From: CAIYRG01 sp036273455
Lineage (GTDB): Bacteria > Pseudomonadota > Alphaproteobacteria > Micropepsales > Micropepsaceae
NCBI GenBank assembly: GCA_036273455.1
Contig: DASUHP010000079.1
Coordinates: forward strand, 1 to 64,000
Direction of reading: 5' to 3'
DNA: 64,000 nucleotides
The notes below the pieces were generated by a model that ran no database searches, had not been told where the DNA came from, and saw nothing but the letters and a program-made list of their open reading frames with translations. Shown in pieces: positions 1-8,865 of this stretch. Both the position numbers and the translations under genes were made by a program. Each line of letters starts with the position of its first letter. Within the stretch, counting starts at the first letter, position 1.

Positions 1-2
1 GG

Positions 3-566
3 CTAGCCGGCGGTGCCGCTCCACTGTGGCGCGGTGCCGGCCGGGGATGCAGTCAAGCGTGCCGCACGACGTGCAGATTCGATTCCTTGCGGAAATCCGC
101 TGCGGTCGCGGTAGGAGCGGCGGCCATCGCTTCGGCTGCGGGGGTGCCGCCGTGTTGTCGCTGCACTCGCGAGTACATCAATCAGTGTGATGCCGGACAC
201 CAGGAGAAGAGCTGCCGAGAGATTTCCACGCCTGTCTTGCCGAGGCCGTGCGAAGGCAACCAGCGTCGCGATATCGAGCGCATCGCCGGCGACACGGCTG
301 TACAGACCGGTTTCCCTTTCGATCGAGAGCGAGGCAACCCCGGCGCCGATCTCGCGGGCGCCATAGGCCCGAACGAGACGCTCATTTCCTTCCATGCCGA
401 GTGCACGGGTGATGACGCGCGGGGCCAGCAGCTCGACTGCCCCCAGTGCGATGCTGAACCAGCCGAGGAAGCGCCCGAGGCGATCGGAAGGGCTGAGCGA
501 ACCCGGTCCCGACTTCAGGATTTTCGGATCGCTCTCGCGTCGTACAAGGTTTGTGAGATGGGCCAT
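3..566 (-). CDS. small membrane protein of the cyclase/dehydrase-associated type
   Basis: A 187-residue protein with about three hydrophobic segments (roughly residues 31-52, 64-83 and 116-136) and a basic, Arg-rich tail. The tail resembles the linker that joins this membrane part to an SRPBCC domain in proteins annotated cyclase/dehydrase, but no SRPBCC domain follows here: the reading frame stops at the left edge of the window. I chose the ATG at 566 because GGAGG lies just upstream; a GTG four codons earlier overlaps that ribosome site. It follows the alcohol dehydrogenase by about 14 bases, so the two are probably co-transcribed. Function unknown. Confidence 0.65.
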   Translation of the reverse strand: MAHLTNLVRRESDPKILKSGPGSLSPSDRLGRFLGWFSIALGAVELLAPRVITRALGMEGNERLVRAYGAREIGAGVASLSIERETGLYSRVAGDALDIATLVAFARPRQDRRGNLSAALLLVSGITLIDVLASAATTRRHPRSRSDGRRSYRDRSGFPQGIESARRAARLTASPAGTAPQWSGTAG

Positions 567-580
567 GATGTCCTCCACTA

Positions 581-1756
581 TCAGGGTTTCAGTACGACCT
601 TGATGCAGCCGTCCTGTTTGTCGCGGAATGTCTTGTACATTTCGGGACCGTCGCTGAGACCGACCGTGTGCGTAATGACAAAAGACGGGTCGATCTGGCC
701 TTCTTCGACGCGGCGTATAAGATCATCGGTCCAGCGATTGACATTGGTCTGGCCGGTGCGGACCGTCAGCCCCTTGTTCATCAGAATGCCCATCGGGAAT
801 TTGTCGATGAGCCCGCTATAGACGCCGGGAATTGAGAGAATGCCGCCAGGACGGCAGACATAGATAATCTCGCGCAACACATGCGGCCGGTCGTTTTCCA
901 GCATCAGCATCTGCTTGGCGCGGTCGAGCAAAGTATCCGGCTGGGCAAAACTGACATGGGATTCCATGCCCGTGGCATCGATACATTTCTCAGGGCCTTT
1001 GCCGCCGGTCAGGTCGTTGAGCCGTTCGACAACGCTTTCCTGCATGAAGTTGATGGTGATGGCGCCGGCGGCTTCGGCCATGCTGAGCCTTTCGGGGATG
1101 CAGTCGATCGCGATGACCTGTTTTGCGCCCAATAGAATGGCGCTGCGAATTGACATCTGACCAACTGGACCGCAGCCCCAGACCGCGACGGTATCGGCCG
1201 GTTCGATTTCGCAATTGACGGCTGCCTGCCAGCCGGTGGGCAGAATGTCACCGAGGAACAGCACCTGTTCATCGCTCAATCCGTCGGGCACCCTGATATG
1301 CGTCTTGTCGGCGAATGGGACACGGAGATATTCCGCCTGGCCGCCCGGATAACCGCCAGTGAGATGGGTGCAACCGAAGAGCCCCGCGGGACCGTGACCA
1401 AACATCTTGTCCGCCATCGCCTTGTTGCGGTTCGAACGTTCGCAAGCCGAGAAATTCCCGCGCCGGCATTGGTCGCATTCGCCACAGAAGATGGTGAATG
1501 GCACGACAATGCGCTGACCGATCCTGAGACTGCCATTTACGCCGGAGCCGGTTTCGACGACTTCGCCCATCATCTTATGTCCCATGATGTCTCCCGGCAG
1601 CATGGCGGGAATGCAGTTGTGGAAAAGATGAAGGTCCGAGCCGCAGATCGCGCAGCTTGTCACTTTGATGATTGCGTCGCGGGGATCCTCGATCTCTGGA
1701 TCGGTGACTGTATCGTAGCGGATATCTTCCTTTCCGTGCCAGACGAGAGCGTGCAT
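581..1756 (-). CDS. zinc-dependent alcohol dehydrogenase (glutathione-independent formaldehyde dehydrogenase-like)
   Basis: A 391-residue medium-chain dehydrogenase, the usual length for the FdhA-like branch. The catalytic-zinc cysteine is Cys38 in CAICGSDLH and the zinc histidine is His60. The structural-zinc lobe is seen as C-x2-C-x2-C-x7-C in CGECDQCRRGNFSAC (about residues 92-106), and the NAD-binding turn as GCGPVG (about 190). The family oxidises alcohols or aldehydes with NAD. Unusually, the Glu that normally follows the zinc histidine (GHE) is Lys here (GHKMMGEV). It is the promoter-proximal gene of a pair with the downstream small membrane protein. Substrate cannot be read from sequence. 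Confidence 0.85.
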   Translation of the reverse strand: MHALVWHGKEDIRYDTVTDPEIEDPRDAIIKVTSCAICGSDLHLFHNCIPAMLPGDIMGHKMMGEVVETGSGVNGSLRIGQRIVVPFTIFCGECDQCRRGNFSACERSNRNKAMADKMFGHGPAGLFGCTHLTGGYPGGQAEYLRVPFADKTHIRVPDGLSDEQVLFLGDILPTGWQAAVNCEIEPADTVAVWGCGPVGQMSIRSAILLGAKQVIAIDCIPERLSMAEAAGAITINFMQESVVERLNDLTGGKGPEKCIDATGMESHVSFAQPDTLLDRAKQMLMLENDRPHVLREIIYVCRPGGILSIPGVYSGLIDKFPMGILMNKGLTVRTGQTNVNRWTDDLIRRVEEGQIDPSFVITHTVGLSDGPEMYKTFRDKQDGCIKVVLKP

Positions 1757-1826
1757 TTTGTTCTCCCAATTGTATGGGGGGTTGCGAAGGATCGCCGCGC
1801 GTTCCGGTTCTCCGGAATCCGCTGCG

Positions 1827-2614
1827 TCAAGGATGTTTTGCCGTACCCGGGGCTGCCTTTTTGCGATGCTGTTCTGCGGTCGTGCTCGAGGGCAACAAGC
1901 TCGCCGCAGCGACCTGAAGTTTGTTCGTCAATCCGGTGATGATGCTGCTTTCCCCATTCATCATGGCGTCGAAGCCCTGCTTGGCAACTTCGGCGGGATC
2001 GTCCTTTTTCGCCGTGCCGAGTTTTGTATCCATGAGTCCCGCGCGCCGGAAAAACTCAGTCTCGATCGCGCCCGGCATCAGGCAGGTGACAGTGACGCCC
2101 GTCCCTTTCAGTTCATTGCCCATTGCGGCCGCGAATGAATCGAGGAAGGCTTTGGACGCGTTGTAGATCGCGTGAAATGAGCCCGGAATAAAACCGGCGA
2201 CCGATCCGGTAATCAGGATTCTGCCCGAGCCATGGCGGCGCATTTCGTTTCCGACCTGATGGATGAGATACAGCGTGCCGGTGATATTGGTGTCCAGCAC
2301 GTGCCGGATATCCTCAATGTCCTGATTTAGGAATGTGTCTCCCAGGCCGCGGCCGGCATTGGCGAGCAATGCATCAACCTGACGGCCGCCGATCGCGGCA
2401 ATCAACCGGTCGACGCCGTCGATCGTGGCGAGGTCCGCCTGCACCGTGTCGACATGCACGCCGAAGCCGCGCAATTCTTCCGCGGCGTTTTCGATTTCCG
2501 GTTCATCGGCGGCAACCAAAAGATCGAAGTGATGCACAGCGCAGCGGTTCGCTAATTCCCGCCCGATGCCAGTAGAGGCCCCGGTCACGAGGCAAAATGC
2601 GTCCGACCGTTCAT
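1827..2614 (-). CDS. SDR family oxidoreductase, probable single-base frameshift near the N-terminus
   Basis: Classical short-chain dehydrogenase: cofactor loop TGASTGIG, NAG motif, catalytic Ser followed by YNASK. A textbook start exists at 2614 (ATG preceded by AGGAGG at 2620-2625), but from that ATG the frame closes after nine codons (MNGRTHFAS, stop). The SDR frame joins one base later, so that restoring one C in the run at 2591-2592 would give MNGRTHFALVTGAS, a normal SDR start. The open frame upstream (to 2660 or 2786) has no ribosome site and no homology-like content. Either a sequencing error, a recent null mutation, or use of a weak upstream start. Substrate unknown; NAD(P)-dependent oxidoreduction is the family role. 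Confidence 0.7.
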
Positions 2615-2870
2615 CCGAGCCTCCTGAAAGTCGTTCAGGGAGCCAACACCTGTCGCGCATGTGCCGTTCCGCACGCGCAAACACGAAACGGCTAGTGCAT
2701 TCTGTTGTTCGCATTTTGCCGCGGTTTCGTGCTGCGCGGGTCAGCTTTGCGGGTCTCACGAGCGACATCTTGGCCGGAGATGACATAATGGTCTACTGGC
2801 GGCGGGCGCGGCAATGTGATCAAAGCGGCCCGGGTCGATCACGACCCGCCCACAACACTGAGACCACATA

Positions 2871-4181
2871 GTGGCTGATACGACGATTTCGGTTCGACGG
2901 CGCCGGTCTTCCTGGATGGGGGATCTGTCGCTGCAGATTTTGATCGCGGTGCTGCTCGGGATTGCGGTTGGAGTCATCTGGCCGGCGTCCGCCGCGTTGA
3001 TGAAACCTCTCGGCGATCTCTTCATCAAGCTGGTGCGCATGCTTGTCGCGCCCATCGTGTTCTGCACGGTGGTGCACGGCATTGCCAGCGTGCGCGAGGC
3101 CCGCAGCGTCGGCCGGGTTGCAGTGAAGGCACTGGTGTATTTCCAGATTATGGCCGCTGCTGCACTGGTACTCGCACTGGTGCTGGTCAACTGGTGGCAG
3201 CCGGGCGCGGGAATGCATGTGGATGCCACGTCACTGCGCGACAACGGCGCTGCGGCCATTGCGGCATCGGCGAAGAAAGTCGGCTTTGCCGTTTTTTTGC
3301 TCGGCATTGTGCCAAACACATTCTTCGGCGCATTCGCCGATGGCGATGTTCTGCCGGTGCTGTTCGTTTCGGTGCTGTTTGCGTTTGCGCTGCTTGCGCT
3401 CGGCCCGGCCGGGAAGCCAGTCGTCGACGGCGTCGAGACGCTGTCGCGGGTTTTCTTCCGGATGATCGCCTATGTCATGGTTGTCGCACCCATCGGGGCA
3501 TTTGGAGCAATCGGATTTGCGGTGGCAAAATTTGGCCCGTCATCGCTGATCTCGCTCGGCCGTCTGGTCGCACATTTCTATATCTGCTGCGCACTCTTTA
3601 TCGTGCTGGTGCTGTGGCCGATCGCTGCAGTATTTCGCATCAATTTCCTGCGGCTGATCCGGTATCTGAGTGCAGAATTGTTGCTGGTGGTGGGGACAAG
3701 TTCGGGCGAATCGGTGTTTCCGCGCATCAACACCAAGCTTCGCCAACTGGGTTGTGGCGAATCGGTGGTGTCGCTGGTGTTGCCCGCCGGCTATGCCTTC
3801 AATCACGACGGCAGTTGCCTGTATTACGCGACGGTCTCGATTTTTCTCGCGCAGGCGCTCAACATCCATATGGCGATCACACAACAGATCGAATTGCTCG
3901 GCATCATGCTGATCACATCGATGGGTGGAGCAGGGGTGGCCGGTTCTGCGATTGTCATGCTGGCAACGACTTTATCCGCAACCGGCGCGATCCCCGTAGC
4001 CGCGGTTGGGTTGATCCTGGGCGTTCATCGCCTGCTGTCGTCGGCATTCGTCCCGGTCAACGTACTCGGTAACAGCGTGGCCACGCTGGTTGTCGCGCGA
4101 ATGGAGGGCGCACTTGATCGGTCGCGCCTGGACATAGAACTGATGAATGGCCCGGAAGCCGGAGCCGAAGCATTGGCATAA
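2871..4181 (+). CDS. dicarboxylate/amino acid:cation symporter (DAACS/DctA family) with altered substrate site
   Basis: A 436-residue integral membrane transporter of the GltPh/DctA fold. Visible landmarks are the HP1 serine motif TSSGESVFPR (residues about 279-288), the TM7 motif GYAFNHDG, the HP2 region SMGGAGVAGSA, and TM8 with NVLGNSVATLVVAR. Start is GTG at 2871 with only a weak ribosome site. In TM8 the positions equivalent to GltPh Asp390 and Arg397 are His386 and Phe393; Arg397 is the residue that holds the substrate side-chain carboxylate, so a dicarboxylate substrate is doubtful. Asn397 and Asn401 keep the sodium-site Asn pattern. Divergent from the SDR gene. Confidence 0.88.
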   Translation: MADTTISVRRRRSSWMGDLSLQILIAVLLGIAVGVIWPASAALMKPLGDLFIKLVRMLVAPIVFCTVVHGIASVREARSVGRVAVKALVYFQIMAAAALVLALVLVNWWQPGAGMHVDATSLRDNGAAAIAASAKKVGFAVFLLGIVPNTFFGAFADGDVLPVLFVSVLFAFALLALGPAGKPVVDGVETLSRVFFRMIAYVMVVAPIGAFGAIGFAVAKFGPSSLISLGRLVAHFYICCALFIVLVLWPIAAVFRINFLRLIRYLSAELLLVVGTSSGESVFPRINTKLRQLGCGESVVSLVLPAGYAFNHDGSCLYYATVSIFLAQALNIHMAITQQIELLGIMLITSMGGAGVAGSAIVMLATTLSATGAIPVAAVGLILGVHRLLSSAFVPVNVLGNSVATLVVARMEGALDRSRLDIELMNGPEAGAEALA

Positions 4182-4257
4182 CTGCATCACTGGGCATGTA
4201 TGCTATCCGCGCCACCAACGCATGGTATATATTTCTCCTGGTTGACGGGAGAGAGCC

Positions 4258-5109
4258 ATGTCCAGAATCGTGTCCGCCGGTGCAATTGCGATTGCCATTG
4301 CTGCGACCGGAACCGCGCTTGCGGCCGACGGCGCAAAGAAAATTCCGATTTTCATGTATACCGACAAAACCGGCTGGCAACTCGACCGGACACTGGGACC
4401 GGATGATCTGCTCGCGGCGCCCGGCGGCGGGGCGGGTCCGGTCACTTACGACCGGCACTATCCTTATGTCCCCAACGGAAGGGGCCCCCAATCCACCTAT
4501 CGGGTGGCGGACTTGTCCAATCCGATCCTGCAGGATTGGCAGAAGGTTTCGATGAAGAAGGCCAATGACGAAGTCATCGCCGGCAAAGTGCCGTTCCGCG
4601 CGCGCGAACGCTGCTGGCCGGTCGGCGTGCCGGGCTTCGACGCCTATTCTCCGGCCGAGCCGTTTTATTTCCTGCAGGGGGCGAAGGAGATCGTTGTCAT
4701 CAATCCGGGTGGGCCAGAGATCCGCCACATCTATCTCGATGTGCCGCACTCGAAAAATATCAAACCATCCTGGTACGGAGAGTCTGTCGGCCACTATGAA
4801 GGCGGCGACACCCTCGTCATCGATACCATCGGACTGAACGACAAGTTCTTCGTGGACAATTACCGCACGCCGCATACGACGCAGCTGCACGTCATCGAGC
4901 GCTGGACGCTGGCACCCGATGCCAAGGCGATCGATGTGTCGGTCTTTGTTGAGGATCCGGGCGCATTCACCACGCCCTATCGCGCAGTACAGCGCTGGCT
5001 GCGGAGGGAGAATACGACTCTGCCTCTCACGCCATGCGCAGAAAACAACAACGACCATTTCAACCAGGGCCTTGTGCCTCTGGCGGAGGCGAAGACGTCC
5101 GATTTCTGA
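4258..5109 (+). CDS. secreted GESVGHYEGDTL-family protein, copy 1
   Basis: A 283-residue protein with a clear signal peptide ending near ALAADG (about residue 23). The core carries SWYGESVGHYEG-GDTLVIDT (about residues 178-196), then a TPHT and LHVIERW segment and VEDPGAFTTP, and the chain ends in SDF. These blocks are shared with three other proteins in this window. This copy has one extra Gly inside the core motif. I do not know a biochemical function for the family; it is common as secreted proteins in Acidobacteria and soil alphaproteobacteria. It heads an apparent three-gene operon with copy 2 and a flavin amine oxidase. The motif is rich in His, Glu and Asp, so a metal or small-ligand site is possible, but this is a guess. 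Confidence 0.8.
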   Translation: MSRIVSAGAIAIAIAATGTALAADGAKKIPIFMYTDKTGWQLDRTLGPDDLLAAPGGGAGPVTYDRHYPYVPNGRGPQSTYRVADLSNPILQDWQKVSMKKANDEVIAGKVPFRARERCWPVGVPGFDAYSPAEPFYFLQGAKEIVVINPGGPEIRHIYLDVPHSKNIKPSWYGESVGHYEGGDTLVIDTIGLNDKFFVDNYRTPHTTQLHVIERWTLAPDAKAIDVSVFVEDPGAFTTPYRAVQRWLRRENTTLPLTPCAENNNDHFNQGLVPLAEAKTSDF

Positions 5110-5151
5110 TCTTGCCGCCGGACCGGCGTCACTCAACCTCGGAGGTGCTGC

Positions 5152-6132
5152 ATGGTCACTCCGCGCATTTTCTGCCGGACATGTACGATTTGCGCCCTGG
5201 CGATATTCGGCTTGCAGGCCCAAACTGCAACGACGCCGATCCCCAATTTCGCGCCTGACGACCACACGTCCTGGTATCCCGATCGCCCGGATGGCGACAA
5301 TTATCTTCCACCGGAAAGCGGCCCAGGGCCGATCATGCAGGTCAGGGATTATCCCTATGTCCCGAATGCCGGCTTCACCACCGATGATCCGGACTTGCTG
5401 AAGAAATATGGCAACCGCCGCACGAATGACGATTTTGCCGCGACGAAACCAACCTACCGCATTGCAGATCTGAACAATCCCATTCTGCAGCCCTGGGTGC
5501 GTCAGCAGATGCAGCGCGACAGCGACGAGGTGCGGGCCGGCAAGGTACCGTTCATGGCGCGTGAGCGCTGTTATCCGGGTGGCGTTCCGGAATTCGAAAT
5601 CTTTCGCCGTGTCGCACCGCCGATGATTTTCTTCGTGCAGACGCCGAAAGAAGTCCTGATGATCTGGCGCGGCGACAGTCAGGTCCGGCACATCTATATG
5701 AATGTGCCGCACTCGAAAAATCCGGTGCCGTCGTGGTACGGCGAATCCGTCGGCCATTATGAAGGCGATACGCTGGTGGTGGACACCATCGGGCAGAACA
5801 CGAAGACATTCGTGGACAATTACCGGACGCCGCACACGGACAAATTGCACGTCATTGAACGTTTTCACATGACGCAAGAGGGCAGGCGGCTGCAGGTCGA
5901 TATCCATGTCGAGGATCCCGGCGCATTCACCATGCCGTGGAATGCCATGCAGCGCTTCGCCGTTTGGCATCCGAAGATGAGCGAGCCTTCGGCCGGTCGC
6001 GCCAATGGCACGTGGTATGAAAGCATTTGCGCCGAAAGCGCGGGCCTCGATCATTTCACGTCGGGCAATTATGGCGCGACCCACAGCGCCGATGTAGCAG
6101 CGGTTCCCAGCGCCACGACCCCGGACTTCTGA
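5152..6132 (+). CDS. secreted GESVGHYEGDTL-family protein, copy 2
   Basis: A 326-residue paralogue of the preceding gene, 42 bases downstream. It has a hydrophobic N-terminus with two cysteines (residues about 7 and 10) ending near LQAQT. Shared blocks are YPYVPN, YRIADLNNPILQPW, KVPFMARERCYPGGVP, SWYGESVGHYEGDTLVVDT, TPHTDKLHVIERF, VEDPGAFTMPW and the C-terminal TPDF. It contains a short insertion around residues 80-95 that copy 1 lacks. Its stop codon is four bases before the amine oxidase start, so co-expression is likely. Enzymatic role unknown. Confidence 0.8.
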   Translation: MVTPRIFCRTCTICALAIFGLQAQTATTPIPNFAPDDHTSWYPDRPDGDNYLPPESGPGPIMQVRDYPYVPNAGFTTDDPDLLKKYGNRRTNDDFAATKPTYRIADLNNPILQPWVRQQMQRDSDEVRAGKVPFMARERCYPGGVPEFEIFRRVAPPMIFFVQTPKEVLMIWRGDSQVRHIYMNVPHSKNPVPSWYGESVGHYEGDTLVVDTIGQNTKTFVDNYRTPHTDKLHVIERFHMTQEGRRLQVDIHVEDPGAFTMPWNAMQRFAVWHPKMSEPSAGRANGTWYESICAESAGLDHFTSGNYGATHSADVAAVPSATTPDF

Positions 6133-6136
6133 CATC

Positions 6137-7708
6137 ATGCGCCGCCGCGATCTGATCGCGTTGATCGGGGCCACAGCCGGGGCGGGGACGGCCTACCAGG
6201 CGATGACCGCGCTCGGCTTTGCCGCTGAATCCAACTATGCCGGGCCAATTAAACTCTCGGGCGATCCGAAGGGAACGTCGGTTCTTATCCTGGGTGCGGG
6301 CCTTGCCGGATTGGTGGCGGCATATGAGCTCAACAAAGCCGGCTATCGCGTGCAGGTGCTGGAATATGAGCAACGCCTCGGTGGCCGCTGCTGGACCTTG
6401 CGCGGTGGTGACGACGTCGCCGAAGTGGATGGCGCGCGCCAGCACTGCGAGTTCGATGCCGGACTTTATTTCAATCCCGGCCCGTGGCGCATTCCGTATC
6501 ATCACCGCGGGCTGCTCGATTATTGCAAGCGGTTTGGTGTCGGGCTCGAACCATTCATTCACGTCAACCACAATGCCTATATGCACAGCCGGAACGCGCT
6601 TAGCGGCAAGCCGCAGCGCGTGCGCAATGTCGTCGCCGATTTCAACGGCCATGTCGCGGAATTGTTGGCCAAAGCCGCAAATCAGGGCGCGCTCTCACAG
6701 CCACTGACGCAGGAAGATCGCGAGAAGCTTCTGGAAGCGCTCAGGCTCTGGGGCGCGCTGGACAAAAATGATCGTTATGTGAAAGGTGCGGCGAGCAGTG
6801 ACCACCGCGGCTTTGCTACCGACCCCGGTGGCGGACTGTCGGGCGCGCCGGTCTATTCGGAACCGATTGATCTTTCCAGTCTGCTGGACATGGGGCTGTG
6901 GTCGAACTTCGGTTCAAGCGGCGAATATGATTACCAATCGCCCATGTTTCAGCCGGTCGGCGGCATGGACATGATCGCCCGCGCTTTTGCCCGCGAAGTG
7001 GGACATCTGGTGCGGACAGATTCAAGGGTGACTGAGATCCGGCAGGACGGCAAACAAGTCACCGCGGTTTACGAGGACAGCCGGCGCCCGGGCCCGCCGC
7101 AGACCGTCACCGCCGACTGGTGCATCTGCACCATTCCGCTGCCGGCCCTCTCTAAAATTCCGATGGATAGCGGACCTGCAATGCGTGGGGCGATCAACAC
7201 GCCGCCCTACTCGACGAACGTCAAAGTCGGCCTGCAATTCCGCCGCCGCTTCTGGGAGGAAGACGAAGCCATCTACGGCGGGATCACCTTCACCGATCTT
7301 CCGGTCCGCCAGATTTCCTATCCCAGCAGTGAATTTCAGAGCGGCGGGAAGGGAGTGGTGCTGGGCGCCTATGCGGGTGGGCAGTCCGGTTTGGAATTCA
7401 CCGCAATGGCGCCATCCGAACGCATCCAACGCACGCTGGACTATGGTGCAATGGTTCATCCGCAATATCCCCGGGAATTTGAGACCGGCATCTCGGTCGC
7501 CTGGATGCGCGTTCCCTGGATTCTCGGCTGCTTCGCGCTGTGGTCCGATTCCGCGCGCGCAGAACACTACCGGAATCTGTGCGCGATTGACGGACATATT
7601 GTTCTTGCGGGCGAGCACGCCTCTTACCTCACCGCCTGGCAGGAGGGCGCGGTCTTGTCCGCACTCGATACCGTTACGCGGTTGCACCAGCGTGTGAACG
7701 CCGGATGA
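6137..7708 (+). CDS. flavin monoamine oxidase family protein with twin-arginine-like leader
   Basis: A 523-residue FAD-dependent amine oxidase. The N-terminus MRRRDLIALIG followed by a hydrophobic stretch looks like a Tat signal, which fits export of a folded flavoprotein alongside the two secreted proteins encoded just upstream. The dinucleotide-binding motif is ILGAGLAGLVAAYEL (about residues 49-64) with the acidic residue in LEYEQRLGGRCWT, and the C-terminal FAD motif is VLAGEHASYLTAWQEGAVLSAL (about 487-508). These enzymes oxidise amines to imines, releasing H2O2. Its actual substrate is unknown; the operon suggests a shared periplasmic pathway with the two GESVGHYEGDTL proteins. Confidence 0.85.
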   Translation: MRRRDLIALIGATAGAGTAYQAMTALGFAAESNYAGPIKLSGDPKGTSVLILGAGLAGLVAAYELNKAGYRVQVLEYEQRLGGRCWTLRGGDDVAEVDGARQHCEFDAGLYFNPGPWRIPYHHRGLLDYCKRFGVGLEPFIHVNHNAYMHSRNALSGKPQRVRNVVADFNGHVAELLAKAANQGALSQPLTQEDREKLLEALRLWGALDKNDRYVKGAASSDHRGFATDPGGGLSGAPVYSEPIDLSSLLDMGLWSNFGSSGEYDYQSPMFQPVGGMDMIARAFAREVGHLVRTDSRVTEIRQDGKQVTAVYEDSRRPGPPQTVTADWCICTIPLPALSKIPMDSGPAMRGAINTPPYSTNVKVGLQFRRRFWEEDEAIYGGITFTDLPVRQISYPSSEFQSGGKGVVLGAYAGGQSGLEFTAMAPSERIQRTLDYGAMVHPQYPREFETGISVAWMRVPWILGCFALWSDSARAEHYRNLCAIDGHIVLAGEHASYLTAWQEGAVLSALDTVTRLHQRVNAG

Positions 7709-7728
7709 GTTCGTGCGCAAACTCGCGG

Positions 7729-8547
7729 CTACAGGATCGCCGGGATGTTCTCAATCCGCATATTGGAATTCGACCAGAACGCGTCGTGCTCAAACTTCTG
7801 AAACAGACCCGGCGGCAGCACTGAGTTACGTTCAATCCATTCGACCCGCCGGCGCACGGTATGGAGGTTGGGCGTACCCAGCATAATGTCGAATTCCGAC
7901 GCCTCATATTCGACATTGGCGAAATCATGGGCGTACGGCTCTTCCCCAATCAGCTGATACAGCTTGTCCATCGTTTCACGCGGACGCTTCGACAGCGCCT
8001 CGTAACCGACCATGATCAGCCGGTCGGCATATTCACCGTAATAGGCCTCGCGCAAAGCATCCAGTGCAAACCCGACCAGGCCGTCGCTGGTTGCAATCCG
8101 GCCGACCCGCGTGAACACGGTGTTGGACGCTTCAAAACCAAAAATTCCGGAGAGCTCGAACGGACTGGCGCGGATGATGCGTTCGATACTGTCCATGATC
8201 CATCCGACGTGCCGAACGCAGCAGATCACCTTCGCTTCGGGGAAAAGCTGTACCAGGGCAGGCAGCTTCGAGCACCAGGCACGGTTCGTGTCGAATACCA
8301 GCTTCTCGGTATGGATCGCATGATAGTAATTGACAAATAGACCGCGGAGGATTTCGCGCTTTTGCATTTCATCGATAAAAACTGCGGATTCGTTGCGGCG
8401 GCTCATTGCGCCCTGCATCGCCAGGAACAGCGAAGCGACTGGGCTCGACATGCCGGCATGAAAGCGCGGGTTCTGGCGCAGAATCGCGCCCAATAGTGTC
8501 GAACCCGAACGCGGCAGTCCCGAAATGAAATGAATCCCATTCCGCAT
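7729..8547 (-). CDS. sulfotransferase family protein
   Basis: A 272-residue protein starting at MRNGIHFISG. The 5'-phosphosulfate loop is seen as GLPRSGSTLL (about residues 9-18), and a 3'-phosphate region around RVGRIATSDGLVGF. The family transfers sulfate from PAPS to hydroxyl or amine acceptors, including peptides and carbohydrates; no acceptor can be inferred here. An in-frame ATG twelve codons earlier lacks a ribosome site. It converges with the amine oxidase operon and diverges from the giant repeat protein. Confidence 0.82.
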   Translation of the reverse strand: MRNGIHFISGLPRSGSTLLGAILRQNPRFHAGMSSPVASLFLAMQGAMSRRNESAVFIDEMQKREILRGLFVNYYHAIHTEKLVFDTNRAWCSKLPALVQLFPEAKVICCVRHVGWIMDSIERIIRASPFELSGIFGFEASNTVFTRVGRIATSDGLVGFALDALREAYYGEYADRLIMVGYEALSKRPRETMDKLYQLIGEEPYAHDFANVEYEASEFDIMLGTPNLHTVRRRVEWIERNSVLPPGLFQKFEHDAFWSNSNMRIENIPAIL

Positions 8548-8865
8548 GGCTGGTTTCTTTCCGGACGTCCTTAAGGCTGGCAATTTTCAGAACTCCCCAC
8601 GCACCGGTTAACAGATTCTCGCATTAACGGAGCGCATCCCTTGCAGAAAAACGCGGCGCGCCGCGTGACAACAACTCAGCCTGCATGAATTTGGTTAACA
8701 GAGCTTATGCACAAATCCCGTAAATTTCTGGATGCGGGCAACATTGGCGAAATGACGTTCAGAGAATATCCGTCGTCGTAAGAATGTCGAAATTGACTTG
8801 GTGTTTATTGGCAGCGCGACTTATCGGCTGCCAAGGCATACGGCCGCTCCGCGACGGAGGGGGAA
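8548..8865. other. intergenic region between sulfotransferase and giant repeat protein
   Basis: 318 bases without a credible gene. It is less GC-rich than the flanks around 8680-8800 and holds two GGTTAAC-like patches (8608, 8691) and a TTGACT at 8793, but no convincing matching -10 was found. The only firm signal is GGAGGGGG (8856-8863), the ribosome site of the repeat protein. It must contain two divergent promoters. Confidence 0.5.

Noticed and set aside
4057..6174. 705-residue open frame on the minus strand opposite the two secreted proteins
   Set aside because: It is antisense to two well-supported genes with signal peptides and conserved motifs. Its His/Arg-rich composition is typical of the complementary frame in GC-rich DNA.
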